Shown here in pieces: positions 31,123-43,771 of a stretch of 64,000 nt of DNA. The stretch is from positions 84,200,194-84,264,193 of the forward strand of contig CM077002.1 in assembly GCA_039090855.1 (NCBI GenBank), read 5' to 3'. The stretch is from Macrothele yani. Taxonomy: Eukaryota; Arthropoda; Arachnida; Araneae; Macrothelidae. Below the pieces are notes generated by a model. The model was not told where the DNA came from, did no database searches, and was given only the letters and a program-made list of their open reading frames with translations. The first letter of the stretch is position 1, and every line of letters starts with the position of its first letter. The position numbers and the translations under genes are program-made.

Positions 31123-33125
31123 CTAATAACTCTGGAAAGCTTTAAAACTGGCACTAATTTTGTTAAAAATACTTACAAAATTCTCAAGTTCTTCAAGCAC
31201 TCTGTCCTTAAAAGTTTTTTCAAATTCTGGAATGAAACTGCTGACCATGTTGATAAGCATGTTTTTGCTTTGGTTCTGGACATTCTTAAACATATTCTTA
31301 AAGATAAAATTTCTCTTAAAGAATTTTCCAGTAATTTTGTAACCATCAGGTTTCTAAATAAAGCCTACGATAATCTCAATGTAAGGAAGCTGTTCTACAA
31401 TAATGCAATTTTTTTCCCATCCACAGGCACCAGTCTATTGTAAGTTTTAAATATGTTAAGACCTTAGGGTCAATAGTTAAAAACTACAAACTTAACTCTT
31501 CGAGCTACATTCCTGTAATTACTACATGTTCTTGTGATGAACATAAAGAAACAGTTCACTATGATAAGAATTACAACCATATTATCACCGGAAACTTGAG
31601 TTTTGTTGAAAATGAAAAGCTTAGGAATTTATTAGAGTATGGCTCTAAATTCAGACCTTCCTTCACAATTTCCAAAGAAAGGATTCTTGAGAGCTTCACT
31701 CAAGATGTTAATAGGTACATCGTAAAAACCAGTTTTACGTACAATCAGCCTATTGAGGCCTTCGCAGAATGGAAATATAATATAATCAATAGCTTCACCG
31801 GTGAGTTGGCAGGTCTGGACTTTTGTTTCGACAGAAATCTCTTTTTCTCTGGAGAAGCTAAAAGGTCACTCTCCAAACTACAAGACCTTTTTATTTTTAC
31901 CACTACGGATAAAGCTAGCAATAATTTTGCAATTATCTGTAAGAAGTTCTATTTTGAATTGTTAACTATGGAACTCAATAATAGAGTAACATACGAGCCC
32001 GTAAGTTATTCTACCAAGCAGTTAGAAAATCGGTTTAAGGCATTCTTCAAGAAACTTAAAATTCCACAAACTAGAAGATATGAGCCTGAATTTCCATTTC
32101 TTTTTGCAACGGTTAAGTTTCATAAGGATCCTGTGAAGTTCAGGTTCATAGCTAGTGGAGTAAGGAGTCATAAAAAGAAAATAGATCTTGCTTTTGAAGA
32201 TGTCTTAAAGAAGGTTTTGAAACACATTAGAAACTGTACTAACTTGATGTACAGAGATTTTTGGATAATTAATAATAATGCAGAAGTAATTTCTACTATA
32301 CTCAAAGTTTGTCCCCTAGATATTAATAGTTATGATTTTGAAAACCTATATACTAATCTGCCTCTATCAGATATAATCACTACCTTTAAAGAGCTGTATG
32401 CAGAATTTAAACTTAACCAATCTGTTAATGTAGGAACTTGGAACTCTTATCTCAATTGCTGCATAAAAAATAACCATATCCTATATAATAATACTCTCTA
32501 TAAGCAAGTGAACGGTATTCCCATGGGAACATCAACGTCCACGAATATCGCTAATCTATTCCTGTTCTTTAAGGAATATAAATTCATTAAAAATCACCCC
32601 ACCTGCTCAGATAACTACCTTTACACTTTTAGATATATTGATGATCTGCTGTGTATCAATAATTCAGAAGTTATAGAGAGTGATTTTGATAATATCTATC
32701 CTAGCTCTCTTAACTTATGTAAAACCAACCACAGTAATCAGGAACTTGAGTTCCTAGACTTAAGCATTAAGCTCAACAGAGGTAACCCATCTATTAGCCT
32801 CTTTGATAAAAGAGTTAATTTTCCTTTCAAAGTAATTAAATATCTACACTGGAATAATAACATATCAACCAAAGTAATTGAGAATGTACTAATTTCTCAG
32901 GTCCTAAGAATTTCAAGAATTTGCAGCAACAATTTGGACTTCAATTACCACATTAATATACTATTAGATAGTTTTCTAGAGAACGAAATTCCTTCTTCTT
33001 TCATCAAAAGAACTTTAAGAAAAATTATTCTGAATAATAGAGTAAGTGTTGGCAGATCTGCTTTAATTTTCTACACAGTTAATAATATGATTCTGACCAA
33101 TCAAAGCCGTAAGGAAGTTGGCTAG
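31123..33125 (+). pseudogene. Penelope-like element reverse transcriptase, one frameshift
   Basis: Two overlapping open frames cover about 667 codons: 31123-31440, then 31404-33125 in the next frame. The second starts inside an alignable segment (TCSCDEHKETVHYDKNYNHI, then ITGNL), not at an ATG. RT blocks are TTTDKASNNFAIICKK (the DK motif of Penelope-like elements), FATVKFHKDPVKFRFIASG (PKxHKxPxxxRPI block), YDFENLYTNLPL (motif A), NGIPMGTSTSTNIANLFL (GxPMGxxxSxxxAxLYL, motif B) and FRYIDDLLCIN (motif C, RYxDD). No GIY-YIG endonuclease is visible after the RT. The N-terminus is cut at a SINE, so an N-terminal one, as in Naiad-type elements, may be missing. An A-rich tail follows. Confidence 0.85.
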
Positions 33126-33185
33126 AGGATGCCTATTAACTACTAAAAGGAACCTTAGTGCTATGGATATGAAGGTCCTATTAAA

Positions 33186-33290
33186 ACAAAAAATTAAATA
33201 ATATAAACAAAATCACAAAAAAAGCTTAAAAATATGTTTATAAAAGAAAATAAAAACAAATAAATAAAAAAAGAAAACTAGTTATTCATC
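33186..33290 (+). repeat. A-rich tract after the Penelope-like ORF
   Basis: About 100 bases with many AAATAAA and AAAAA runs, probably the 3' end of the element. Polyadenylation-like AATAAA words occur several times. Confidence 0.5.
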
Positions 33291-35375
33291 ACTAGGATAG
33301 CTATACTAAAAATAGTAAAACCAACATTAAAATTAATAAGATTCTGATTAATCTATAGAAGCTCACTAAGGTGATTTAATACATGCAAAGATTATTAAAT
33401 ACACTACTCGTGTATTTTATAATATTTCTCATGTATTCTGGAGAGTTAATTCTGCTCTTTCTGATCATACAGATCCACAGTCTTAAGTTTATATATTTTT
33501 TTCTCTGGTTAAAATCTCCGCGAGTTGGTTTCTTTCTGTATGAGGAGTCCATCAGCCTCACCCACACTGCCCCCCAGCGACTAGGGAGTGGCAGAAGTGT
33601 TAGGGAAGAGGTCAGCCATGTTTTACTCTTGTGAGGAGAAAGTTTAGTCGCACAAGAGGTAAGCTCTCTTCCTTGTATTTGGGTTTTAGGTTTTATAAGT
33701 TCAATGTTTGTACTTCATGTACTTTTTTTCTCTGTTGATTTTTTGCTTTTCAGCTTTTAGGCACTGGCTTGTCTGTTAACATTTTTGCGGGTTTTAACTC
33801 TTTCTTTTCTTGGTAACTTTGCGCGTCTTTTGGAGTACCTAGGAACAGCAGATGGCTAAGCTTGTTCCTTTTCTTTGCGCTGTATTTTCAAAGTAGTTAA
33901 GTTCTTAATAACTAATTAATTATGCACTTAAAGCACTGCTGAAATACTTTGTACATATTGCAACTAACTGTTTAAGTCATATAACTTTCACAAAGTTTTC
34001 TTTAGTTAATTATTGTCTTTAACTTATTCTCGTTTTCGTGCTGTCATAAGTTGTAGAGTAGGGGGTTTTAGACTCAAGTTTTCTTTCAAAAATATGTTTT
34101 TTAAAAATTAATATTTCTTTTTAATTGCAATGTAAAAATTTGGATTTCTTTTGCATTGTTTTTCAGGTTTAAATTCTCTCTCAAACGAACTTGGCATTTC
34201 GTTATAGCTGAAAATTATTTCTAATTATTATGTCACTCTCACAGCTTGAGTTCTCTTTAATCTTCTTCTCTCTGTTTAATAGTAACAGATGAAGAGCATG
34301 GGTCGGGCCAGGAAGGTTAATGGATGCAAGCGAAATTGTTAACTAGTGCTAGGTCATACAACTCTGCGGAGGACATGACATATATATATTTTTTAAAACA
34401 ATTTTAGGTGGGAACGTTACTTGCATCTATGGCCTTGCAGAAACCCATTTCCAACTAGGTCTTTGTGGAAGTGAGAAAATGCAGAGTTTTTGCTGGTCCT
34501 TGACAAAGCCAAGGCTCAGTATTCTCGACACCTTCTACATTCAGTTGTTTTATTTTATTTTTTTATCTTTTTCTTCCTTTTACTCACACCGGTAGATACA
34601 TAACCTTTTCTATGTTGTACTTGGTGTGAGTCAAAATTACTATATGTATTTTTTTGCTTAGGTATCTTCTTAATAGAATAATATATATATATATATGCTC
34701 CGGGTGAGAATATTCATGTACTTTCGAATTCTTGCTTTTCACAGTTTCTCCAATAGGTAGAGTAAACCTATTTAGGTGTTTGATACAATGTTTTTATTAT
34801 TAAAAGTCAGAATGGAACTTTTTCCTTTCATACGATAGCTGGAACTGTGAAAATGTTTTCCATTCATTTTCTGCTCTGCGGATTCAAAATTTCACCTGTA
34901 GGTGGCGTCAATGCGTGTTCCTGGGAAGTGACGTAAATGTGTATGTGCAATTGACATGATATCTCCCGTTCTATCCGTCCGATGTGGGAAATGTCTTCTT
35001 TGCGATATAGTTTCATTTTCGATTAAATTTTCTTCTTGCATTTCTTAGCTTCTTCTAATGTCAAAAAACAAAAAAAAAAATCTCCTTCTCTGTGGCACAA
35101 ACTAGGATTTTTATTTCGGTGATTTTCTAACTGCTTGAAAGGAAAAATTCTTTTTGACATCGACTCCGAGACTTACGCAGCGGCATGTGGAATAGGGAAG
35201 AGAGGAGTTGTTGTCCCCGAGTGGCAATCTATGGGAACGCCAGAAAGGTTAAAATGATGTCGCTGCTGAAGTTGGAAATGCGCCACGGCAAGAAATTTCA
35301 GAGGTGGAAGCATACACTTTGAACACGTAGAAAATTCCCAGCAATTGAACGTTCACCTTTTTTCTTATCTTTTTT
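33291..35375. other. Unassigned T-rich stretch
   Basis: No gene recognised. Bases 33530-33665 are richer in GC and end with a good splice-donor-like string AAGAGGTAAGC, but nothing supports an exon. A TA run lies at about 34680-34697. Confidence 0.4.
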
Positions 35376-35484
35376 TCAGGTAGAGGGGTTAAGGATACCA
35401 TGAGGGCAACTCTAAAGACTAATAGGCAGTCTTCCGTCCCTAATTTCGGGCCACTGGTTTCAGGGAATGGAAAGAACCAGATAG
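35376..35484 (-). mobile_element. SINE-A copy 11, 3' half only, diverged
   Basis: The core CAGTCTTCCGTCCCTAATTT and GGGCCACTGGTTTCAGGGAA is recognisable in reverse; the head is absent. Confidence 0.7.
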
Positions 35485-35803
35485 TGAGACCGCAATAAAT
35501 TATATAATTTTCTCTTCAGTTTGCCAATCTGTTAGATGCCATGTGTTTTTGGCGCTCCTTAATTCGGTCAGGGGCTGATACATAACATTTACTCTTTTTT
35601 TGCTGTCTAATCTAGGTTAAAGTTAAAGCATTTAAGAGTATGATATGAAATTAAATTTGATTTGAATGAACTTTCAGAATATATTCAATGGAGAAACAAA
35701 ACGAGGTTTTATCGGGTTGGTGCTTACCGATACTTATGTCATTTCCCGAAACCACTTACCTCAATGGTTTGTTTTGTTGTTCCCAAGGGGCACAAATTTT
35801 ATA
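35485..35803. other. Unassigned stretch
   Basis: No feature recognised before the Tc1 element. Confidence 0.4.
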
Positions 35804-35805
35804 TA

Positions 35806-37167
35806 CACTCTTTGCAAAAAAAAAAGAAAAAAAAAGAACCACCCCTAGAAAGTCTTTCGATCCTGATGAAACTCCACATACAAGTACCTCAGGACCGAAT
35901 ATGCAAATGATTAAAAAATAACGACCAATGACTGAGTAGTGGCCCGCCACTGAGCATCGAGGAGGGTGTATGAAGAGCAAAGCCCGCAAGCAGGAACAAT
36001 TCTGACAGCGGATTGCAGTTGCATTAACCTCCACGGACTGTAAGGATGCCTCGACGTCGGATCTGTGCACAATACGAGAAGTTGAGCGAGTTTGAAAGAG
36101 GACGTATAATTGGGCTGAGAAGGGCCAGTTGGAAAATCGCCGTAATGCCAGACATTTGGGTCGGAACGACCCGGCAATAGGACGATGTTGGTGCCAATGT
36201 GTCGAGGAGAGCACAACCCAGCGGCACGTGGGCAGTGGACGGCCGAGGGCAACGTCAGAACGCGAGGATCGAACCGGATTCGTCGCTGTCAACCATCCGT
36301 GTCCATGTTGCGTCGTCTACAGATACGGAAGTGGACATCCGGACCGTTGCCAGACGACTTGTGGCACAAGGACTATATTCGAGGAAGCCACTGTGCCGCC
36401 TACTACTGACCAACAAGCATCGTTGGCACTGGTTGCAGTGGTGTGTGGCCCGATCAACGTGGGATAGTGTCCAGTGGCGTCGTGCTGTATTCAGTGATGA
36501 GACATAGGTTGGCGCGTGGCGCCTGTGACCAGCGCATACGTGTCTCCAGACGAGCTGACCAGCGCACGAATCCTGCCTACCGGAAGTGACTGTGCGGGTA
36601 GCCATTTTTAACGATAGCCGGACACCCTTGGTAGTTCTCCGTATCACCCTCACGGCACAACGGTACGTCGACGACATTCTACTACCTGTTGTGTTGCCAT
36701 TTCTGCCGCAGCATTGACGAGAAATTTTTCAACAGGATAATGCCCGGCCAAACATAGCACGACTGTGCCAAGCCTGCCTCCGTAATGTCGACACCTTTTC
36801 ATGGCCAGCCCGATAGCACGATATCTCACCGATTGAACATGTTTGGGACATGATGGGACACCACCTACGCCGAGCCAGGAATGTCGGTAAACGGCCGCGC
36901 ATTTGGACACCATATGGCATCCGTGAACTGTACGCATCTATGCCACGCCGGGTAACCGCTTGTATCAGAGCCAGAGGTGGCGCTACAGTGTACCGACTAG
37001 TTTCATTCATGTAGCTGTTTTATCCAAATAAATGGCCCAACTTCTCTGTAACTGCAACAATTTCCTTTCTTATATACGTACATTGCAAATACCAATTTTC
37101 ATTTTGATTGGACGATTCTTTCTGGCTGCTTCGTTATTTTTTTATTTTATTTTTTTTGCAAAGAGTG
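35806..37167 (+). mobile_element. Complete Tc1-like transposon (T5), mutated
   Basis: The ends are inverted copies of CACTCTTTGCAAAAAAA (35806 onward and ending at 37167). TA precedes the left end; the right flank is TG, probably a mutated TA. The 1362-bp length suits one transposase gene. The transposase reads left to right but is interrupted. Confidence 0.85.
36045..37012 (+). pseudogene. Tc1 transposase in T5, interrupted
   Basis: It starts with ATG at 36045 (MPRRRICAQYEKLSEFERGR), an N-terminal helix-turn-helix typical of one large Tc1 group. The frames change near 36180. The middle reads VASSTDTEVDIRTVARRLV, then WHWLQWCVARSTWDSVQWRR and VFSDET (first catalytic Asp, followed by a stop). 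Later blocks are TPLVVLRITLTAQRYVDDIL, FQQDNARPNIARL (second Asp) and ISPIEHVWDMMG (final Glu). It ends with SMPRRVTACIRARGG and a stop after LVSFM near 37012. Several stops and frameshifts make it inactive. Confidence 0.85.
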
Positions 37168-39680
37168 TGATCCCCGACGCCAATCACCTTCTGTACGCCA
37201 TTTTATAGACTAGCTCTAAGCAAGATCCCTAGGTGCATTATTTTCTCGCTAGGGAATGGCTGTGCATATTTTTATTGGAACGATATCATGCTTTTTAAAC
37301 CTGCTGTTTTACCATAACAGGATGGTGTTGCGGAAAGTTTGCGTTTGGAACAATGTTAAGTCTCCTAAAAGTCTCTCCTGAAGACTTATGTTTAGTTCTG
37401 GTAATGGAATACACGTTGATAATTTTTATGCACTTTTGACATCTTTGAAGCCTAATTACTCTGTCTGGTTGCTTAAAATTTTATTTCTTGCAAGAACATT
37501 AGTGACTGCTACTTAAAATAAGTAAACTATTTGTGATACCTTTAGCTTGGCAGATTTGGGATATTTTCCAAAAATCGCTCTGTGTTTATAACGCGCAAGA
37601 ATTCTGCGGCATCCTTCCAGGTTTTTAGTAAATTCGTTTCTTTAGTGGAACTTTTCTCCCGTGGAATCATTTCCTTGCAGCATTTTATAGACCCGAGTGC
37701 CAGTGAAGCGTTTGGGAAAAGCTGTATGCATAATCTTGTTATATCGATTAAGAAGTCATTGATGATAAATATAACATGGTATAATTATGTAGAAAAAACA
37801 CACTAATGTCAGTTTGCTGCGCTGAAATGCAAGCACACTGGTCTCAGAGACGAAACGATTTTATAGTTGAAACTGAAAGAAACCCAATGTTACTGGCTTG
37901 TTATAAAACGACCGTGTTTGAATCCAAATGGTTTCCGTAATGCTAGAGTCTTAAGTAACTAAGGTAACCAAGAGCGCGCCACCATGAGTTTGCAAAGAGA
38001 ATCACAAATGTTTAGATGCTCCTAATTCGTGAAAAAACATGAATAACATTATGAAGAGTAAGGTAAGATTAAATTGTTATGGTCTTAGATTTCAATGGGA
38101 AACGTATATCTCTGAAGAAATCATTCTTCACAAATACGTGGAAGACAATACAAATGAAAACAGTTAAAACACTACATCTTTGTGCAGAAAATGACATTAA
38201 ACTCTATGGCTTTGTTTGCGCAATTGCGAATGGAGAGTCCGGTGCATACAAATGTTTATGAAAGATCTCTTCGAAGACTAGAAAGGTGCGCCTTTATTTG
38301 ACAAAATAAATAAATAAATAAAAAATAATTTTAACTGATGCCTTTCAAATCCCAGCTTATAGCAATAAAACCTTTTGTACACTCAGTGAATTTTATAAAA
38401 TCTCGAAAACTGGGAGCTCTGGAAATAAAGAGTCGGCATTATCCGATTAAAGAGAGACGAATGAAGGATGGAGCTCAACTTGTTCTCAGGCAGAAAGGGT
38501 CTTTCTGTCAAATTGCACCGCCTGGTGATGCCATTATCGGATAAAACATTTGCACAAGGATTGCGAAGTTTTGGCAAGATGGGGGACCAAGGAAGGGGAA
38601 GAACTAGGTGAGTGAACGACTGTGTAACAAGTGCGCCGTCCGGGATTGAGCGAGTGAACCGAGCTGGTGACTCAGTGTGACGTGAGGTATCAGTTTCTCA
38701 TTAGACCCTAGCACAAGTAGTACTTTGTCTCATTGCAGGCAAGGGAGGAGAGCTCGCACAGGGAGGAAAAGAATATTGGCGATTCCATTCTCTAGTGAAA
38801 GAGGTGATGCCTGCCAGTTGCTTCCTGCTACGTTTACGACTGACGCGATGATGTTCAGTTGCCACTAGCGCAAGAAGAAATTTTTCCAGTAAGAAAAGTT
38901 GCTAAGCAACAAAAATTTAACTTGCTCTGTTGAATGTCTCAAAGTTGGTAAAATATAGCTAGAAAACGAAAATACTTTGATGTTGTTTCTATTAACCAGC
39001 ATCATGAATAAAATATATTTCGCCACAATAAAATTTGAATCGTGGAGTACTTACCTAAATAGCATAGTTCTTCACCAAAATTTATGCGTTACGTCAAGTC
39101 TTAATTTTTTAAAAGCTGTGGTTTCGAACAATGCGATTCTTTGCCTTGGTCTTAGAGCACCACAGCGAAACCATCTGTGATACATGAGATTCGTAACACA
39201 ATTTTTTTGCAATAAATTTTACCTGGCTCTGTATTCCTTCTTCCAATATTTCCTTTTTTCAATTTCCCTTACTAGCCCTCACTTACAACAGCTACTTCTT
39301 TGGGTAACGTTGCCAGCGCTGAAACAAATACGGAAATAAAGAGTAGCTGGTGAACCACGGTAGTTTCTTGGTACTATAATTTAGTCAAATAGTTTACTAT
39401 GGATGTGTTTGAACATTATATATTTTATAAATATGTATTAGTTTTAAAAATATATAGATAGGTCTTTTAAATACATCATGCAAAAGCTTTTTTTTTTTTA
39501 CTTTTTCTTTTAAGCTGACCCATTAACTCCACTATGTGTATTCCTTTCAAAATTACCCAGTTTGGATGCTCATTTGTTTCTTTATTAGATTCATCTTCAT
39601 TTGATTTTGTAAACTGCTGTCAGCTATTTTAACCTGATTACTTACAAAACCCTCGACAAGGCAAGATTCCCAGCCACGCA
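37168..39680. other. Unassigned AT-rich stretch
   Basis: No gene recognised. Bases 38560-38830 are relatively GC-rich with no long frame. A TAAATAAATAAATAAA run lies at about 38310. Confidence 0.4.
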
Positions 39681-39855
39681 TGTGGCTTAGTGGTGTAAGA
39701 CTCAGTCGAGTTGGGCCCATGTTAGAGTTCTGAATGAATAATACCTAGTGCGCTGTTCTTGTACCTTCGCTAGAACCAGTGGCTTAAATTTGGGCAGGGA
39801 AATTTCTTGCAGCTAAAGATTCTCGTGGAAGTCGTTCAACTGAGAAAAAAAAAGC
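39681..39855 (+). mobile_element. SINE-A copy 12, old and diverged
   Basis: The A-box-like ATGTGGCTTAGTGG, AGAACCAGTGGC in the middle, GGGCAGGGAAATTTCTTGCAGC and GTGGAAGTCGTTCAACTGAG follow the SINE-A order, ending in an A run. The B box is lost. Confidence 0.6.
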
Positions 39856-40287
39856 TCCAATAAATACGCACGGTTGAGCATTTGTCACCGTGCCTACAGG
39901 TCTACTTTGTGATTTTCAGCATTGGAGTAAGAAAAAGTTGATTTTTCTGATCTCGTTCAATATTCTTTCATCTTTTGCATTCACTCAAGTAGCAAGTCCA
40001 GTGTTTCTGATATCGGTCAGAATGAAAACATCTAAAGCTTCATGAAATTCGAAAGCATGTCGGAGCGACATGGAAAAGAATGACACAGGAAATAAAATTA
40101 TTGATGAGACTTGGGACACCTTCACTCAGTAGTGGGTTGATTATTATTATTATTGAAGATGATTATCAACCATTATTATAGACTGCTTTTCCTCCATTCT
40201 GTAATATTTCTGCTGGATGATGTTAGCAGAAGCTTAAAGTTTTATTGCAGTAAAGAAATTGAAAATTTAAGTAGCAAATATTAATCC

Positions 40288-40370
40288 TGTAATGGCTTAG
40301 TGGTTAGAGCAGCACGGCCGTGGCCTTTTTTTGGCTAGATCGAATCCCTTCAATGCTAGTTAGCATTAAG
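40288..40370 (+). repeat. Possible tRNA-headed repeat (single copy here)
   Basis: AATGGCTTAGTGGTTAGAGC fits a Pol III A box and AGATCGAATCCC fits a B box at the usual spacing. No second copy or target duplication was found in the window, so it is only a candidate SINE head. Confidence 0.35.
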
Positions 40371-41860
40371 CCCCCAAAACCTGCTGTATCCCGGAGAACG
40401 CACCAAGCTGCCGGAACAGAAACATAAACTTCCTTCTACAAACAAAGACATTTTGTCCAAGGTCAATCCTCCCATCAGAGCGCCCTGAGCCTCATCCCCG
40501 CTCCCCCGTTCCTGCACCGATCCAAAATATCTGTTTCCAATCTGCTTTCATATTAGGGTGCTTTGACCCACATCTTTGATCTTCCGCCTGTGTACCCATC
40601 GAAAAATCTGTTTTAGAAATAGATACTTGGTCTGAACTCTAAGCTTTGGAGGATTCCCTATAGGAAAAGGGCATTAAGTTAATGTTGTGATTCAGAATAC
40701 ACGTTTTGGGAATAGTTCTTTGAATCCCTTTGTATTTCTTCGTGCGTACATTGGTAACTACCTGCTATACAAATATGTGTATGTTGGTAATTGCGTATAA
40801 AACAAATCTGGTTTGGAAGAAAGAAAACGAAAATTTTAAAAGCCCTTTATGCCAGGCTTTTTTATGGACTGTACTGACAAATGTCGTGAACGTATGTGTT
40901 CAAGTGACAACTACGTATACCACTGATTCCCTCAGCTACAATCTTCTGAAATTCCGTCATGAAGAGTTTCCTGTCAGTGCAAAGAAATGGAGAAACAAGA
41001 AATTCTTCACATTGAAATCCTTAATATGATTACTTTTGAAAGTTCATGCAAGTCCACAATTCTCGGTCAGAAATTTCCACCTCAAGTTTTAAAATCGACA
41101 TTGCAGCTTAATTTTCCAACAGATACCAGAGATTTCCTTGATACATTAGCTTCTCTCACTTTAATTATGGCACTGCATTGATATTTGAATCTCCTTGGGT
41201 TTTCATGGGTCACAGATGATCATACTACGGTGATATGTCCTTTTTTATCTTTTCCAGTCGCCTTAGAATGACATTCCAATATCCGTGGCTAGTCGTGATA
41301 TAAATGTGTTCATTACTTAATAAACTGCTGAACTACGAGTAACTGAAATGAATACGCTGACATTAAAACTACGAGTTAATGGCCTTGGTCATCTAAATGT
41401 CGCTCGTCAACGAAGTCATTACATTAATATGGCGGCTGCTTAAATTATTCTAATTAGAATTGGACTTATTATGTTAACACTGCAATGATATCTAAAATTT
41501 AATTCTCAGAGGAGATGAAAACATTTTTATTGCCCAATAATCAGCAATGTCAGTAACACATACTATGACTCACTGCTTATGTCGTTTATGGATACAAGTT
41601 CAGGGTCAGCTGAAAGCATACCCATGTAAAACCGAGGTGTGGAGAAATACAAATTCTTACATCGACACTGTCGACAAAAACGCGGTGATCTTTAAGAACC
41701 CTTTTTTACGGACGTCTTATGAAAAGTGTTACGTGCTAATAACATCACTGTGTCCGTCCTTACGTCTGTGGACACGATATCTATGTAACTATTAGTCCGA
41801 TATGAAAACTTCTTTTTGCGATTAAAAGCCTGAACGCTGAATGAGGACTATAATCCACAT
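40371..41860. other. Unassigned AT-rich stretch
   Basis: No gene recognised. Short open frames at 40730-41029 and 41547-41795 show no motif. Confidence 0.4.
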
Positions 41861-42284
41861 ATTTATATATTAAGGTAATACAACGTAGTTTGTCACAATT
41901 ATTTATTTTTTCAAGCCAACCATGGTTTCGCTGGGTGTCGAATGGCACGTAAATATTCAAATTGTATATGACATCATAAATGGTGTTTACAGTCACGTGG
42001 TTTGGTTCGATGCTTCCACGCGCTTGATAGAAACGGCGTGGATGCCATTTATATCTTCGCAACTTGTTAATGACATGGCATCCACGCCATTTCTATCAAG
42101 CGCGTGGAAGCATCGAACCAAACCACGTGACTGTAAACACCATTTATGATGTCATATACAATTTGAATATTTACGTGCCATTCGTCCTGATGAAGCTAGG
42201 TCAACACACAGCGAAACCATGGTCGGCTTGAAAAAATAAATAACTGTGACAAACTACGTTGTGTTTTCTTAATATATATATATA
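41861..42284. repeat. Near-perfect 424-bp palindrome (long hairpin)
   Basis: The left arm 41861-42048 and right arm 42075-42284 are inverted copies around a 26-base loop. The arms match almost base for base (for example ACGTGGTTTGGTTCGATGCT against its complement). The right arm has an extra CCTGATGAAGCTAGGTC-like segment missing from the left. The outer ends are TA-rich (TATATATA). No coding frame. It may be a snapback MITE of TA-inserting type or a recent inverted duplication. Confidence 0.92.
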
Positions 42285-43255
42285 AGTGTCACAAGACTGT
42301 AGTTTTTGAGATCAAGAATCTATAATCCGCATATTTGGGTCTCTTTCCAATGCATAACCTCGCATATAGGGAATGTAAATGCACGTGCTATTGAATTCAA
42401 AACACATTTTACTCTGTACAATTGCTTCGAAAAAACGATTCGAAAATTGATTTTACCTTCCGATACCTTTCGTCACAAAAATTATTTTATGTACAGTTTT
42501 TATTTGAAAGGATACATGGTGGCAATTCTAGGGGGCGTAAATGGTTGTTTTATTTGCACGCATTTTACAAACTTTTGTGGCAAAAGGATTTGGCACTAGG
42601 CGGCATAAGTGCTTATTTCTGTTTTTAACATGTTTGCAATCGTATTTTTGCTTCTAAAAATCTAACTGAAGAAACTATCTTTCAGTCAGACGCCACGCAC
42701 CAAGGGAAACATTTACGAGTATTATTTTTTTTCTCAAAATAAACTTTTAATTTTTCTACAAGGGAGCGTTAAATAAATCTCTGAAATGACAGTGCCTCCG
42801 CTTAAAAGTACTATTTAACATATTTGTAATGATAGTGCCCTCGTTTAAAAGTACTATAAAAAATATTCTTTTTCGTGACTGATAGTGTTTGTAGCGAGAA
42901 ATATTTTTGATACGTTTGCGAAACAAAACTTAGACACGGAACTTTTCTCTGTACACTTTTTCCCCTAGAATCATGCAGATCTGTTGATTAGTCAAACATT
43001 TTCATTAAAGTACTGAGCGAAAAATAAATCAACCTGATTTTTCTGGCAGCTTAAAATATTCACTTTCGTAATGACACTGGCCATCAATCAGCTCTTTCCT
43101 CTGATTTCTAACGATTCATTAAGATTCTGAACAGTGGCTGACACGGAAATCAGCATCATCAACGTCAGTAGTAATATCTTATCAGCAATTTGGTTTCTCC
43201 CTGTTTTGTCTGAACAAAGCAACAGCAATCCAGTTAGTACTTTGCTGAGGCGGGA
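42285..43255. other. Unassigned AT-rich stretch
   Basis: No gene recognised. A motif like AATGA-AGTGCC-CCG-TTAAAAGTACTAT is present twice at about 42785 and 42830. Confidence 0.4.
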
Positions 43256-43427
43256 TATTAGCAATTTAGCATGTAAACATAAACTTTTGTTTTATAATGC
43301 TTTAGCATGTAAACAAACTTTTGTTTTATAATGCTCATTTAGAAGGGTTTTTTTTTGGAGGTTTATTTTGTTTTATAATGCTCGCAATTTAGCATGTAAA
43401 CATAAACTTTTATTTTATAATGCTCGC
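43256..43427 (+). repeat. Irregular tandem repeat, about 45-bp unit
   Basis: The unit TTTAGCATGTAAACATAAAC followed by TTTTGTTTTATAATGCT is present three times completely or nearly so, plus one partial copy (GTTTTATAATGCTCGC). The copies are separated by unrelated short insertions. Confidence 0.75.
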
Positions 43428-43771
43428 TTAAAAAAAGGAAAAAAAAAGAAAAGTGGTTTTGTTGATTAGGATCTGATACCGAGCTACTTGAATAGTTCGC
43501 AGAAGGTCATTCATTCTTGATAAAGTTTTATCATGAATGCTGCTTCTATTTAATATCCGAATTTATTACTTCATTCTTTCTTTATTCATTGTATGTAGTT
43601 ATAAGAAAAGCTGAGATTTCTATATTTCTTCTGAAGTTTTATTTTCCGTCCATCTGAACTGCTTGGAATTAGCGCTTAAACTTCCCAACAATGAAATTCT
43701 TTAGTTTTACTATATATGTAGTGGTTTTTCTAAGACGTCACAGTTAAATTTTAGCAAACACTTGCTGGTAA

